64,000 nucleotides of DNA from Gliomastix tumulicola. Its lineage: Eukaryota > Ascomycota > Sordariomycetes > Hypocreales > Bionectriaceae. The notes beneath the pieces were generated by a model. That model searched no databases, was not told the origin of the DNA, and saw only the letters and a program-made list of their open reading frames with translations. Positions 1-9,815 of this stretch are shown piece after piece (the first letter of the stretch is position 1; each line of letters starts with the position of its first letter). The DNA is taken from contig BCHX01000003.1 of NCBI GenBank assembly GCA_001599755.1, positions 3,321,289 to 3,385,288 on the forward strand. The letters are read 5' to 3'. The position numbers were made by a program, and so were the translations under genes.

Positions 1-1024
1 AACTCCTGAAACTGGAGGTACTTCAGCAGACTGGCGTTGAGATGGATGAACCGCCGAAACGCCGCCTTGCTAGAAGACAGCTTGAACTGCTTGACGAGCC
101 TCTTCGCCTCCACCTGGTTCTGGAACCACTGCAGCTGCTTCAGGGCATTCTGGCTCGACCTGGTACCGTGCGTCTGCTCCTGCGTGGCGAAGAACACCTC
201 GGCCTCGACGTACAGCTCCAGGATATACCTCCAGGGCTGCAGGTCGGTCCTGTGGAGGCGGGTGGGCTTCGTCACCTGGGCGATCTCCTGGCCCAGGTTC
301 GTGATCTCCTGGTTCATCTTCTGCTGCTCCTCGGCCTGCAGGTCGTCGATGCCGTTGACGTCGGCGTGCAGCATGTTGAAGAACTGGCTGTCGAAGACGA
401 GCGGGACCTCGACGGTCTTGTACTCGCTGGAATCAGCGCCCCAAGCCTCGGAGGGCGACGGGCTGTCCTCGGTGGAAATATCGCCATTGGCCATGACCGA
501 GTCCTCGGCCGTCTCCTCCGTGCCGCTGGGCGAGCCATCCCCCCGCGTGGATGCGAGTTCACTGGCGATCTTCTCAAAGAAGACGCGCGCCGCCGGATTC
601 AGAGAAGCATCGACGATCTCCTTGCCCTTGAGGCGCACATTGACAGTGAGCGTGGGCCGGACAAGCTGCGAATCGGCTGGGACTTTTGTCAGCCACAATG
701 CTCTTGGAGGGGGAGCAGGGGGGAACGATGCTCCTCTCGACATACTGTTGAGGCGATACTTCAGGGCGAGAGGCGTCGTGTTCTCCGGGTCACTCAGAGA
801 CTGGAGCGTCTCCGGATCGAGGCCGAGGTCATGCAGTTCCTGCTGGACCTTCTTCAAGCATTTCTTCAGCTGGCCGTACGGAATGGCGTAATCGAGCCAG
901 TGTGCTGGGAAACCTGTTTGAATGTCAGGGAGAGGAACCAGGCAGAGGCCGAGCACGAGACGACTGGATCCCGGAACGAACCTTGTGAAGCCAGCGACTC
1001 CCTAAAGTCGCGCGCAAACTTCAT
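1..1024 (-). CDS. SPX-domain protein (RING/SPX E3-ligase-like), 3' part outside window
   Basis: The first exon (982-1024) encodes MKFARDFRESLASQ. A 68-bp GT-AG intron (914-981) joins it in phase 1 to an exon reading GFPAHWLDYAIPYGQLKKCLKKVQQELHDLG in consecutive segments, open to the left edge. The MKFA start and the lysine-rich YGQLKKCLKK helix are hallmarks of an SPX domain, which binds inositol pyrophosphates and senses phosphate. After a variable acidic segment the chain continues with a coiled stretch and an FRRFIHLNASLLKYLQFQE segment, the distal SPX helices. The wide spacing between SPX halves resembles fungal SPX-RING ubiquitin ligases rather than VTC or Pho81 proteins, but the RING would lie outside the window, so that subfamily is an inference. 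An in-frame ATG at 1087 is less likely than 1024 because SPX domains begin at MKF. A CACGTG lies 180 bp upstream. Confidence 0.7.
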
Positions 1025-1670
1025 GGCGGGCGCAAAAGCGTTGTGACGTAGAAGTACGATATCGAAGTATCCCTCATGGAAGGCCAAGACAGTGGAGAAG
1101 AGCGCGGCAAGACGAGAATTGACTCATCGTATCGTCAGGGCACGACGAGGTCAAATAATCGATGGGACGACGTTTGGTGAGATGAGGCCCCGATTCGCCA
1201 ATTCACGTGGTTGAATCGAGTTTTCTCCCCTCTCTTCTCTCTGGAGCGGACAAACCCGGGGGGAGCCACCTGAGGCTGCTAGAGGCGAATATCGAATCTT
1301 GTTCTTGGCCTGGGATTGGCCTGCAGGCGTTCCTCTGGAGTCATTAGTGCAAAGCTTTTTAGCTGCAGCCAAGTCTGCCATGCTCGTGACTCCTGTTACG
1401 CGATAAAAACCCAATATATTATTATTGGAAAATGCAGAAAAAGTGGGATCTAGACCAGTTGGAGAACAATAGCTTGCTTGGCTCGGTTCGAAGCGTCTTG
1501 ACTCGGATGCCGTCAATTATCACCGACACAAAAATCAGATCCATCTATATTGACAAGTTCGGGCTGCTTAAGATTACTGGGTAAGCTATGGTCTAGAATA
1601 CGTGTACAGTCAGTCTGCTTTTCCTCTACCAGGCGAAGAACCTCTATATTACACTCCCCCCGGGTGATGC
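1025..1670. other. Intergenic: SPX gene promoter and KGD2 3' flank
   Basis: This stretch separates two leftward genes. I see no supported coding sequence; the leftward open frame at 1151-1516 has no recognisable domain. It holds one CACGTG palindrome (1204-1209). Confidence 0.6.
1204..1209. promoter_or_regulatory. CACGTG E-box upstream of SPX gene (possible Pho4/NUC-1 site)
   Basis: A perfect CACGTG palindrome sits 180 bp upstream of the SPX start codon. Pho4 of yeast and NUC-1 of Neurospora bind CACGTG in phosphate-responsive genes. The same hexamer also occurs at other places in the window, so function is only suggested. Confidence 0.3.
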
Positions 1671-3070
1671 TTAAAGGAGCATGCGTTGAGGATCCTCGAT
1701 GTACTCCTTGATCTTGACGAGGAACTGGACGGCCTCCCTGCCGTCGAGAAGACGGTGGTCGTACGTCAGGGCGAGGTACATCATGGGACGGGCCTCCACC
1801 TTGCCGTTGACGACGACCGCCCTCTCCTTGATGGCGTGCAGGCCCAGGACAGCGGTCTGGGGCATGTTGATGATGGGTGTGCCCATCAGCGACCCAAAGA
1901 CGCCGCCGTTGCTGATGGTGAAGGTGCCGCCAGCCATGTCCTCAATCGTGAGCTTGTTGTCACGCGCCTTGGCACCGAGCTCGGCGATCGACTTCTCAAT
2001 GCCAATCATGTCCATAGACTCGACGTTGCGGACAACGGGCGTCACGAGACCCTTCTCGGTAGCAACCGCAACGCTGATATCCACGTAGTCATGGTAGACG
2101 ATGGTATCGCCGCTGTTGGGGCCCTCAATGGCCGCGTTGACAGCGGGGATGTCGCGCATGGCAAGAACGGCCGCCCTAGAGAAGGCGCTCATGAAGCCCA
2201 GCTTCACGCCCGTCTTCTTCAGGACGTCGTCCTTGTACAGCTTTCGGAACTCCATGAGCTTCGACATGTCGACTTCGTTGAACGTGGTGAGGGACGCGGC
2301 GGTGTTCTGGGACTGCTTGAGACGCTCGGCGATTCGGAGGCGCATGCGGTTCATTTTGACCTATCATTTTGTCGCGTTAGCTCACACAACTCCCCCCCCT
2401 TCGTATGTATCTCAACGCTGTCTGTGCATACCCGGCGCTCCCCACGGGTAGGACCGCTGGAGGTTGTCTCAGTCGACTTGGATTCCGCAGGCGCAGGCTT
2501 CGACTGTGGCTTCTCCTCCTTGGCGGGCTTCGGTGCCTCGGGCTCCTTCTTGGGTTCGGGTTTCGACTCCTCCTTGGGCGCGGGCGTCGACTCGGTGGAC
2601 TCCTTGGCGGGCGCGGGCTCCTCAGCCTTCTTCTCTCCTCCCGACGGAGCGCCTCCGAGCTCGAGCTTGATGATCTCCTGGCCGACGACGACGGTGTCCT
2701 CCTCGCTCACGAGGAGCTCCTTGATGGTACCGGCCTCGGGCGCGTTGACGGCGACATCGATCTATATTGGCACCAGGTCAATTCCTCCGTTTCCCATCAC
2801 TGTGGTAGCTTCGTGGTGCTCAGCTCGTACCTTGTCGGTCTCAATGGTCGCGATCTCCTCGTCCTGCTCCACGTAGTCTCCAACGCCCTTGGAGAACTGC
2901 TTGAGAGTGCCTTCGGAGATGGACTCGGCCATCTGGGGCACGACGACGACCTTGTCGGCGTAGCTGCGAGCTGTCTGCATCATGGAGGGCAGCATGACCA
3001 TGGCGTTCGGCACGCGCATCTGGCGCCGAGGCACCATGCGCGCCGCATAGGCAATCCTGCGAGAGAGCAT
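1671..3070 (-). CDS. KGD2: Dihydrolipoyllysine-residue succinyltransferase, E2 of 2-oxoglutarate dehydrogenase
   Basis: Three exons (2831-3070, 2432-2761, 1671-2360) give 419 aa. All junctions are phase 0 with GT-AG ends. The order is a mitochondrial presequence rich in Arg and Met, then a lipoyl domain (about 40-115) whose lipoylated lysine is K80 in IETDK, at the first exon junction. A long Ala/Pro/Lys/Glu linker follows, then the CoA-dependent acyltransferase domain starting MNRMRLRIAERLKQSQN. The active-site motif DHRLLDGREA places the catalytic His at about 392 and Asp at about 396. There is no peripheral subunit-binding domain, which is normal for eukaryotic OGDH E2 and separates it from pyruvate dehydrogenase E2. 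The enzyme transfers succinyl groups to CoA in the TCA cycle. LPD1, its E3 partner, is at 35368-37222. Confidence 0.95.
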
Positions 3071-4111
3071 GATGGAGAGAAAAGGGGGGCGGTCACTGGC
3101 TGGCAGTGAGTGATGCAGCTGAAGGGAGGGTAGGGGGTAGGGAAGGGGGAGGGAAGATGGTGTGTAGGGCGAGGTTCTGCAACTTGGTAAAGATTGATGT
3201 TGGATTGGCTGGAGCCAACTGTTTCGGGTTTTTCAGGCAGGCGACTACTCCTTTCAGCCAGCTCAAGCTATGATTGGCTGGCTCCAGTGTCACCTTAGCC
3301 GATCTCCCCTCTGTAAATCTTGGGTACGTCACGGAGAACCTCCGAACGCTCAAATTCCGTATTTGATTATTGCGCGGACTTGGCCTACGAGGCACTTTAA
3401 TATGCAGAAGCCGCATTTTCCGTGATTGACTGTATCTGTGTATTTTAGACGGATCGGCTCGGTGGGTGAAGCTGCCGAAGCCAATGCCGAGCAATACCTT
3501 GGACACAGACCGCTGGAGCAATCCGACGTCATTACAAGGCCCAGGAAATGTCCAGCATTTGTGGATGGAATGTCGGAAGACCCCGAGCACCCATGGTAAA
3601 TAGAGATCTAACGTACTTGTCCTCCCTAGCTCGACATGCAGGCACGTTGTGGAAAGAATATTTGACCTATGGGACCATACAATCTGGGTGTGTATGTCGC
3701 CTAAGTTTTCCTTCCACCACTTAGCAGGCAAGTCTTTGGTTGGGTGACTGGTGATACTATCAGCGAGAAAGCAAACCACAAACACTACATGTAAAAGCAA
3801 TGCGGCACAAGCAATCCTTTCTATGCACGAGAAAAAGATATCTGTAAGTATAAGTATACACATGCTGTATTTAAAAATATACATCGCGCGGCCAAGATCA
3901 GCAGGTCCTTCGAGCGTATAAATAACCAAAACAACACCCCCCCTAGAAAAGACATGTCATTCCCGTCATGTACTCGATCGCCCATCCGTGTCATAAAACC
4001 TCGTCCTGTTGGCGCCGGAACAAACCCCCAGGCCCGCTGTTGATAAAAAAAAAACCCCCGCTCTCATTGTCTTCCCAAGCGAGTAATCTGAAACAAGTTC
4101 CTGCTCCCAGT
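3071..4111. other. Intergenic: KGD2 promoter and 3' flank of the VOC gene
   Basis: About 1 kb without a supportable gene. The leftward open frame 3093-3929 has low-complexity, cysteine-scattered composition and no domain I know. Pyrimidine-rich leftward-reading sequence lies next to the KGD2 start, as expected for a leader. Confidence 0.5.
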
Positions 4112-5926
4112 TCAGTGATGATACCGACGGGTTCGTCGGCTGTGCTTGCTTCCCACGCAGCTGATACTATCACTGGGGGCCACACTCTCTAGATCATCGT
4201 CCCAGTTGGCGTGGCTGCTGCCGACGCCGCTCTTGGGTAATGGGATGTCTCTCGCATCCCAGGGCGCATGGCTGCTGCCTCCTCCGTTCAGGGGGAGCGC
4301 TACTCTTCTGGCAGACGTGCGGCTGACTGCTGCGTGGCTCGGCGGAGCCCGAGCGCGCTCTTTCACTGTCGACGTGCTGACTTGGCTGGGAGCTCGACTC
4401 CGCGGCATGGCTTCACGGCCTCCTCCCCCGTATTCATAGTCGTGATGACGGGACGGGGCCGGCGACCGATGCGTAGGGGCGGTGACGAATGTGTCGTGCT
4501 CAGGACCTTGATACACCGATGATCTACGAGACCGAGATACTGTAGATCGTGCGTAGCCCGCGGGGGGCTCTCGTGAAGGCGCAACGTAATCTCCAACAAC
4601 AGTGCGGTGCGATCTCTGACCACCGCGGGCGTAGTCGTCAACCGCGCTGGCGGGCACACGCTCCCGTGGCGTCTCGCTCCGGGCTCGCATAGTTGGGGCG
4701 GGTGCTTGGGAACGTGACGAGGGGCGGCTACGCCTCTCGTACGGCTGTTCCTCGACAGGAGGCCTGAATGTAGAAGGGGGCCGTGACTTGGTAACCACGC
4801 TTTGAGCGGGGGGCGGGCCCTGGGTCAGGTATCTCGGAGATTGAACGTCAAGCCAAGGGTTCTTGCCGTAGTCAACATCTTCGTCGCCGTCGCCATACCC
4901 ACCACCCCTAATCGACAAACCTTGGAAGTCTGGATAGGCTAGCTTGCGAGGCGTCTTATGATCTCGGTAGTTATCGACTTGCATAACACCCGTCTCATGG
5001 TAGCTTTGGTGTCTTGTGCCTGTCACAGGCTTGTCGGGAAAGGTGGCGCGTCGGGGCGGTGCGCGGTGACGTTCCGTTGCCTCTGCAGAGCTGTCCCGGC
5101 TGTTGGAGGAGACGAAGCCATAGGTGAGCGCTGCTCCCGCGGCAACACCAAGAAGTGCACCGACGACCGTTGTAGTATTGAGACCTCCTTGCCTGGAACT
5201 CTGTCGAGGGGAGGCCGACTCCTCAGCTGCGTTGGGCATCGCTGCCGGGGCAAAGGCAGACCGACTGCCTGCGGAGAAGGGTGATTCGTGGTGGTGGTGC
5301 TGGTGGTGGTGCTGCGCGGCAGGAATGGCAGCGGGACGCTGAGAGTTGCCGGCGCTGTTCTTTCTGAGGGAGATGCGGCTCGAGGTGCGGGCGGGGGTGG
5401 CTTCGACGTCGTACGCCCAGTCGACGACGCGAGGGGGTTCGTGGCTTCTCTGGCTCCGATGGTGACTCTGCTGGTGGACGACCTCGCACCGGTTCCCGTC
5501 GAGATCGTAGACGACGGCGCGAGTGATGAGAGACCCGGAGCGGGGGTCGTCGGTCTGCCACGGTCCAGACCTGGCAAGATCCAAGTCGTCGAAGTGCTTC
5601 TCGAGTCCCCTTCTATCTCGGAACTTGGACCACAGTGGTGGATCGGCCTTCTTCCAGGCAGAGTGGAATCCAGCAACGGCCGAGGAGGACGGGGCGCTGA
5701 TGACAATGGAGGAGAGCCTGGGCGGCTTGAGGGGATTCTCGGACTGTTGGATCTCGAGCAGGACGTCGTCCTCGCCCAGACCAAAAGCAGAGCTCGAGGA
5801 AAGCTTGGCAACAGCGCCTCTCTCCTCTTCCGGGGGCGCGATGAAGTGCAGGCCGAGGGGCTGGAGGATGGCAGAGTAGAAGGAGGTGGAGGAAGCTAAA
5901 TGTGAGACTTCGAGAGAGGGACTCAT
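4112..5926 (-). CDS. VOC/glyoxalase-fold protein with transmembrane segment and long disordered tail
   Basis: A single open frame of 604 aa. I start it at the ATG at 5926 because MSPSLEVSHLASSTSFYSAI is the classic first strand and helix of a vicinal-oxygen-chelate (glyoxalase/bleomycin-resistance) fold. The upstream in-frame residues are not domain-like. The VOC part ends near 152 with VVYDLDGNRCEVVHQ. A His cluster follows (about 206-213), then one hydrophobic segment at about 251-273 (TTTVVGALLGVAAGAALTYGF) and some 330 residues rich in Ser, Arg, Pro and Tyr with SR-like dipeptides. The extreme C-terminus has two degenerate copies of GSSHAxWD. A single VOC module is normally paired or dimeric, so an enzymatic role is uncertain. 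The tail suggests a membrane-anchored scaffold. No reaction can be assigned. Confidence 0.75.
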   Translation of the reverse strand: MSPSLEVSHLASSTSFYSAILQPLGLHFIAPPEEERGAVAKLSSSSAFGLGEDDVLLEIQQSENPLKPPRLSSIVISAPSSSAVAGFHSAWKKADPPLWSKFRDRRGLEKHFDDLDLARSGPWQTDDPRSGSLITRAVVYDLDGNRCEVVHQQSHHRSQRSHEPPRVVDWAYDVEATPARTSSRISLRKNSAGNSQRPAAIPAAQHHHQHHHHESPFSAGSRSAFAPAAMPNAAEESASPRQSSRQGGLNTTTVVGALLGVAAGAALTYGFVSSNSRDSSAEATERHRAPPRRATFPDKPVTGTRHQSYHETGVMQVDNYRDHKTPRKLAYPDFQGLSIRGGGYGDGDEDVDYGKNPWLDVQSPRYLTQGPPPAQSVVTKSRPPSTFRPPVEEQPYERRSRPSSRSQAPAPTMRARSETPRERVPASAVDDYARGGQRSHRTVVGDYVAPSREPPAGYARSTVSRSRRSSVYQGPEHDTFVTAPTHRSPAPSRHHDYEYGGGGREAMPRSRAPSQVSTSTVKERARAPPSHAAVSRTSARRVALPLNGGGSSHAPWDARDIPLPKSGVGSSHANWDDDLESVAPSDSISCVGSKHSRRTRRYHH

Positions 5927-6190
5927 AGCAGCCACTTTATACGCAGATATATGCACGAGGACGGAAGGACGTGCAGGCTGATGTGGTCGGAGGAGCGGTC
6001 GGTAAAGCCACACAGACACAGGCGGCCCTTGCTGGGAGTCCTGGTACGGTCCAGATACCTCTTATGGGTTCAGGCAAGGGACATACAGCGCTGTATGTAT
6101 GTTTGTGGGCCCGGGCAGGTGCAGCGTGTACTAGTGATCTTGTCATATGCGCTCTGGACGGACTGGTGGTGAGTCGTCGAGCGAGTCTGT

Positions 6191-6217
6191 GTGGACTGCG
6201 TGGACTGCGTGGACTGC
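6191..6217. repeat. Three tandem copies of a 9-mer, GTGGACTGC
   Basis: Three perfect head-to-tail copies (6191-6199, 6200-6208, 6209-6217), followed by a degenerate GTGGTCTGT. It lies in non-coding DNA about 270 bp upstream of the VOC gene start. Confidence 0.9.
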
Positions 6218-6360
6218 GTGGTCTGTGTACTCGTACGCAGGCAGACTAGCGAGGCAGCCGCCATCCGGTTGCCCAATACTCGCAGGTGGTAATATTCCTT
6301 ACCGCCTCCTTGCCACGGCTGGTATGGAGTATGGATCGGACGGTTGGCCCCAGCAGAGGG

Positions 6361-6390
6361 GTGCTGTGCTGTGCTGTGCTGTGCTGTGCT
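6361..6390. repeat. Pentanucleotide microsatellite (GTGCT)6
   Basis: Six perfect copies of GTGCT are followed to about 6413 by degenerate copies with point changes. It is a likely length-polymorphic locus in non-coding DNA. Confidence 0.95.
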
Positions 6391-7108
6391 GTACTATGCT
6401 GCGCTGTGCGGTGTTGTAGTTGTGCCGAGCAGTTTGTGCAGCGTGTGCAGCGTAGTGCGCACTGTATCGGAGACAGGTATGTATGCAAGGTATGGCACCC
6501 GATGCCGCTCCCTTGTTCGATCTGGCTGACGGAGTATGAGCGGTTATTGGAATTGGTTAGGGAGAAAGGATAAAGCACAGGAGGGGCGTCTAGGTATGGA
6601 AAGCGTGGTATTTCAAAAAGGGAAGACATCCACAGGAGGCGAGGTGATGGATGGATGTAGGTATGTATGTATGTACAAGTAAGGTAGGTCTGGCCAGGCA
6701 AGGTAGGGATGTGTCCGAGGTACCCTCTGGCCAGTGCCTTGCATGCTACCAACAAGCAGGATGCACCGAATATCGGCGGGCAATCGAGGGACAGCCGCAG
6801 CAGGGGCACAGGGCAAAAGGCAGCGGTACGGGAACAATAGTGGTGTTCTCAGGGCAGGGCAGAGAAAGGCTGGACAAGGGCATTGGACCAAACTGATCGG
6901 GAGAGGGGATACATACCGACGTGATTGAGACCGGGCCAAGAGGGGGGAGTGGGTTCAATGTCTGTCGCGGTTGAAACAGATCGCAAGCAGGAGGCTATGC
7001 AGACGCGCGGGCAACGAGCAGGGCGACTGGTCTAGACATACAGGATTCCGACCGGGAAACAAGCTGACGTTGCACAAGACGAGAAAGGTGCAGTTTCATA
7101 AGTATCAA

Positions 7109-7137
7109 GGGAGGGGAGGGGAGGGGAGGGGGGGGAG
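7109..7137. repeat. G-rich (GGGGA)n tract
   Basis: Runs of four or more G separated by single A on the plus strand. Four such runs in under 30 bases could form a G-quadruplex. No gene overlaps it. Confidence 0.8.
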
Positions 7138-8345
7138 AGGACAAGACGACACGGGACGAGACCAAAGTGGGAGGAGTGAGGCGAAAACGCAAACTGAGGC
7201 TCATCCAGCGTGTGATCCAAGTGGTTCCCGTTCGCTGCGCTGAGCTGAGATCAGACAACCAGAGGCTGCCGTTCAATCCAGCCCCTCGCAATCCCTGCTG
7301 CTGTCAACAAACCCACGGGCACCAGAGGTTGAGGGAGGGCGCGCTCCCACATGACCTGGGTCGTCCAGAGGGGGCTCTGTCACAGTGCCATCAGAATCCG
7401 CACCGGCACGAGCCATGCACAGTCTGGGTATCCGTTTCTGGCGGTTGGCACACATGCATCATGCATGTCGGCCCATCGAACGGAGCTCTCTAAAGGCAGG
7501 TCAGGTACCATAGCGTGCATAAGTAGTAAGGTACCTTGGCTCGTCAAACGCACACATCCTGGAACCATATTCCGGCCCTCGAGAAAGCTAGGGAGAGTAG
7601 CGGTCACAGGCGGCCAGACGCGATGGCCTCTCAAGCCTCTGAGTACACCGTAAGTAGCGATTGATTGACGTGGGGAGGTGACATGGGAACTGCTCTGGTC
7701 GCAATCGGGGTTTCACGTCTTAGCAAATCAGCAGAGAGAGAACAGCCCCTGGAAGCCATCTGATTTGCGGCACGCGCCGTGCGGTGGAGACACATGACCA
7801 AGGAAGTACTGCTCCTACGAAAGGAGGTACCGCGCTTTGGTTATTGCTGATTCAGGGTACCTATTACCACATCTGGCGGTACTTTGGGTCAGCGTCTCGA
7901 AGAAAAGAGCCCAGAGCGCCGGGCCAGGAAGACAAGTCCCGGACCGCCAGCAAACACTCACAATCAAAAAGTGTATAAAGGCACGGACGGTGGCTTGCCC
8001 AGTCAGAAATAAAGGATTGGCCCTACAATTGGGCCATCCACTAGTTGTTTGTCGTGGTGTCGTCCTGTTATGCCACGTCGAGCTCATCCTGGACCTCCGT
8101 ATCCACTGATGGCTCCTCCCCACAGACACTGACAAAGTGCTCGTACTCGCACGGAGTCAGAGATTCGAGCTACGGGGAGATTCGACACGACCTGACTTTG
8201 CATCTGGATCTCCATGCGAGACTATCTGGGCATTATCCCAGGTGGAGGGACCTTTGCATGCATCTTGCATGTTTAAGGTCTTTCGCTGGCAAGCAGTTGG
8301 GCTCTGATAGACAAGACCACTCTCCTATTAATACCATCTGCTATC

Positions 8346-8630
8346 ATGGAGACAATGATTCATACGAGTACTTCCGTTGTCTATCTTGTTTTTTTTCTCT
8401 CTTTTGCTTCTTGCGTGCTTGCGCTTCCCAAGAAAGCCTTTACTGCCAAGGTTGCGGTTTCGAGTAAGCAAGTGCAGCTTGGCCTCTTCCGAAGCGACCT
8501 CTCCAACGCAACAGGCCGAGCTCGGATACAACGCGAGCGATCCAAACGCGTCTCTGTCCAGACTTTCCTGACCAACACAGTCCCTCACTATGCAGAAAAA
8601 CTACAGGAACAGCTGTTGGTGATAAGCTGA
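8346..8630 (+). CDS. Possible small secreted protein or relic of one
   Basis: A 94-codon frame begins METMIHTSTSVVYLVFFLSF, with a hydrophobic core and a small-residue cleavage site near ASCVLALP that together look like a signal peptide. The remaining 65 residues are basic (RARIQRERSKR) and match no family I recognise. There are no intron signals that obviously extend it. It could be a genuine short secreted protein, the first exon of a broken secreted hydrolase, or chance. It faces the leftward EMG1 gene, with 350 bp between them. Confidence 0.2.
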   Translation: METMIHTSTSVVYLVFFLSFASCVLALPKKAFTAKVAVSSKQVQLGLFRSDLSNATGRARIQRERSKRVSVQTFLTNTVPHYAEKLQEQLLVIS

Positions 8631-8982
8631 TTTTTCCATCCTCGGGTCCTTGCATACAAAGGTCAGAGATTCCGCAGTTGAATCCTTTGACTGCCGTTGA
8701 GGCAAAGTCGAGGCCATAGCAGATGAGTCGATGCCTGTTTGTTGAATGTAGTAAGGCCATGACTCATCGCCAGTCTGCACAAAAGGAAGAAGCGGTCTTC
8801 GGTATTGGTTCGCAATGCGACCTCTTTGATCCACCCATCATAAAACTCCAGAGCAATGCTGAAACCATGTTCCCGCTGCTGCTAGACAAATGTTACCATG
8901 AACAAGCCTGTTCAGCCTGCCGGACGCTCATGGCTGCTTGACCATGCACGCATAGCGGGGTTAGTGAGTAACTTGGAGATCA

Positions 8983-9815
8983 TTACAGCACATCCCAAAC
9001 GTCCTCTACGGCATGGCAGAACTTGCTACAGGCCACACTTGCCGAGAGGGAATAATTGCTAATGCCAATCTTCTCGTCGACGAGAGCATCGGCGAAGTCG
9101 TCGTTGCCCTTGGCCATGGCACCCACGAAGACGCAAATGCTCTCCTTGGGGCCGAGAGTCGAGACGTAGTCGCGGACACGGACGAGCGGGGCGTCAAAGC
9201 TCAACGTCACCTTGCGGCAGTTGGGCGGGAGGTGATCGGTGATGGGGTTCTGCACGACACGCAGCAGCTTCTCGTTGGAGTTCGTCGATCTGATGGACAG
9301 ACGGTGCAGCAGCTGGACCATGAGACCGGCGAATCGCTTGAAGGTTCGGGGTATGCGGACGGTCGGCGAGACCTCGATCAGGACACCCTTAGCCGTGTGG
9401 ATATAGATCTGCAGCCTGCCGGCCTTGTTGATGGGTGAGTCGAGTAGGGTCAGTAGGCACTACGGAGAAGTAAAAACGCCAGTATCAGCATGTTGAATGC
9501 AGACTAGGTAATCGCATAAGCGAGAGAGAGAGGCGAAACCTGATGAGTGATGTCCGGACGAGCATCGCTTATGTCCCGATTCATTTTCCGCAGCACACCA
9601 ATGTGCTCGTCGCTGTTCAGGAGCGAGTATTTGTCCTCACGATGGACGCCCGTGCGGCTGGGCCCACCGTGTGAGGCTTTGTAAGTCTCGAGACTGGCAT
9701 TGGAGAGGACGACGATCAAGCGCTGGGAGTCTTTGTCGGTCGGAGGAATCGGCGTGTTCTGCTCGGCCACCAACTGGGGCAATTCAGGAGGCGGGAGAGA
9801 TTGGGTTCCTAGCAT
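8983..9815 (-). CDS. EMG1: 18S rRNA pseudouridine N1-methyltransferase Emg1/Nep1
   Basis: Two exons (9540-9815 and 8983-9459) joined in phase 0 across an 80-bp GT-AG intron give 250 aa, close to the yeast protein. Recognisable SPOUT-fold blocks are RLIVVLSNASLETYK, KYSLLNSDEHIGVLRKM, RPDITHQ/CLLTLLDSPINKAG, IEVSPTVRIPRTFKRFAGLM and the C-terminal NYSLSASVACSKFCHAVEDVWDVL. Emg1 methylates a hypermodified pseudouridine in the small-subunit rRNA and is needed for 40S assembly in the nucleolus. The start at 9815 gives an N-terminus (MLGTQSLPPPELPQLV) like those of other ascomycete homologues. The gene is divergent from MRPS17 across a 1.15-kb gap. Confidence 0.95.

Larger units (their letters stand above)
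5927..8982. other. Gene-poor 3 kb stretch, repeat-rich
   Basis: Apart from a weak signal-peptide open frame at 8346-8630 I see no gene. The first half carries several short tandem repeats (6191-6217, 6361-6390, 7109-7137) plus GTAT runs near 6660. It is upstream of the leftward VOC gene, so it may contain a long leader or promoter. Its right end is the 3' flank of EMG1. Confidence 0.5.

Noticed and set aside
42..1046. 334-codon plus-strand frame over the SPX gene
   Set aside because: It is the antisense of the SPX exon: leucine-rich with no domain, while the minus strand reads a clear SPX sequence with a good intron.
1686..2876. 396-codon plus-strand frame over KGD2
   Set aside because: It mirrors the acyltransferase and linker codons; the minus strand has lipoyl and catalytic motifs.
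3093..3929. 278-codon minus-strand frame upstream of KGD2
   Set aside because: No domain, odd Cys/His/Leu composition, and it would overlap the KGD2 promoter. I see no conserved pattern.
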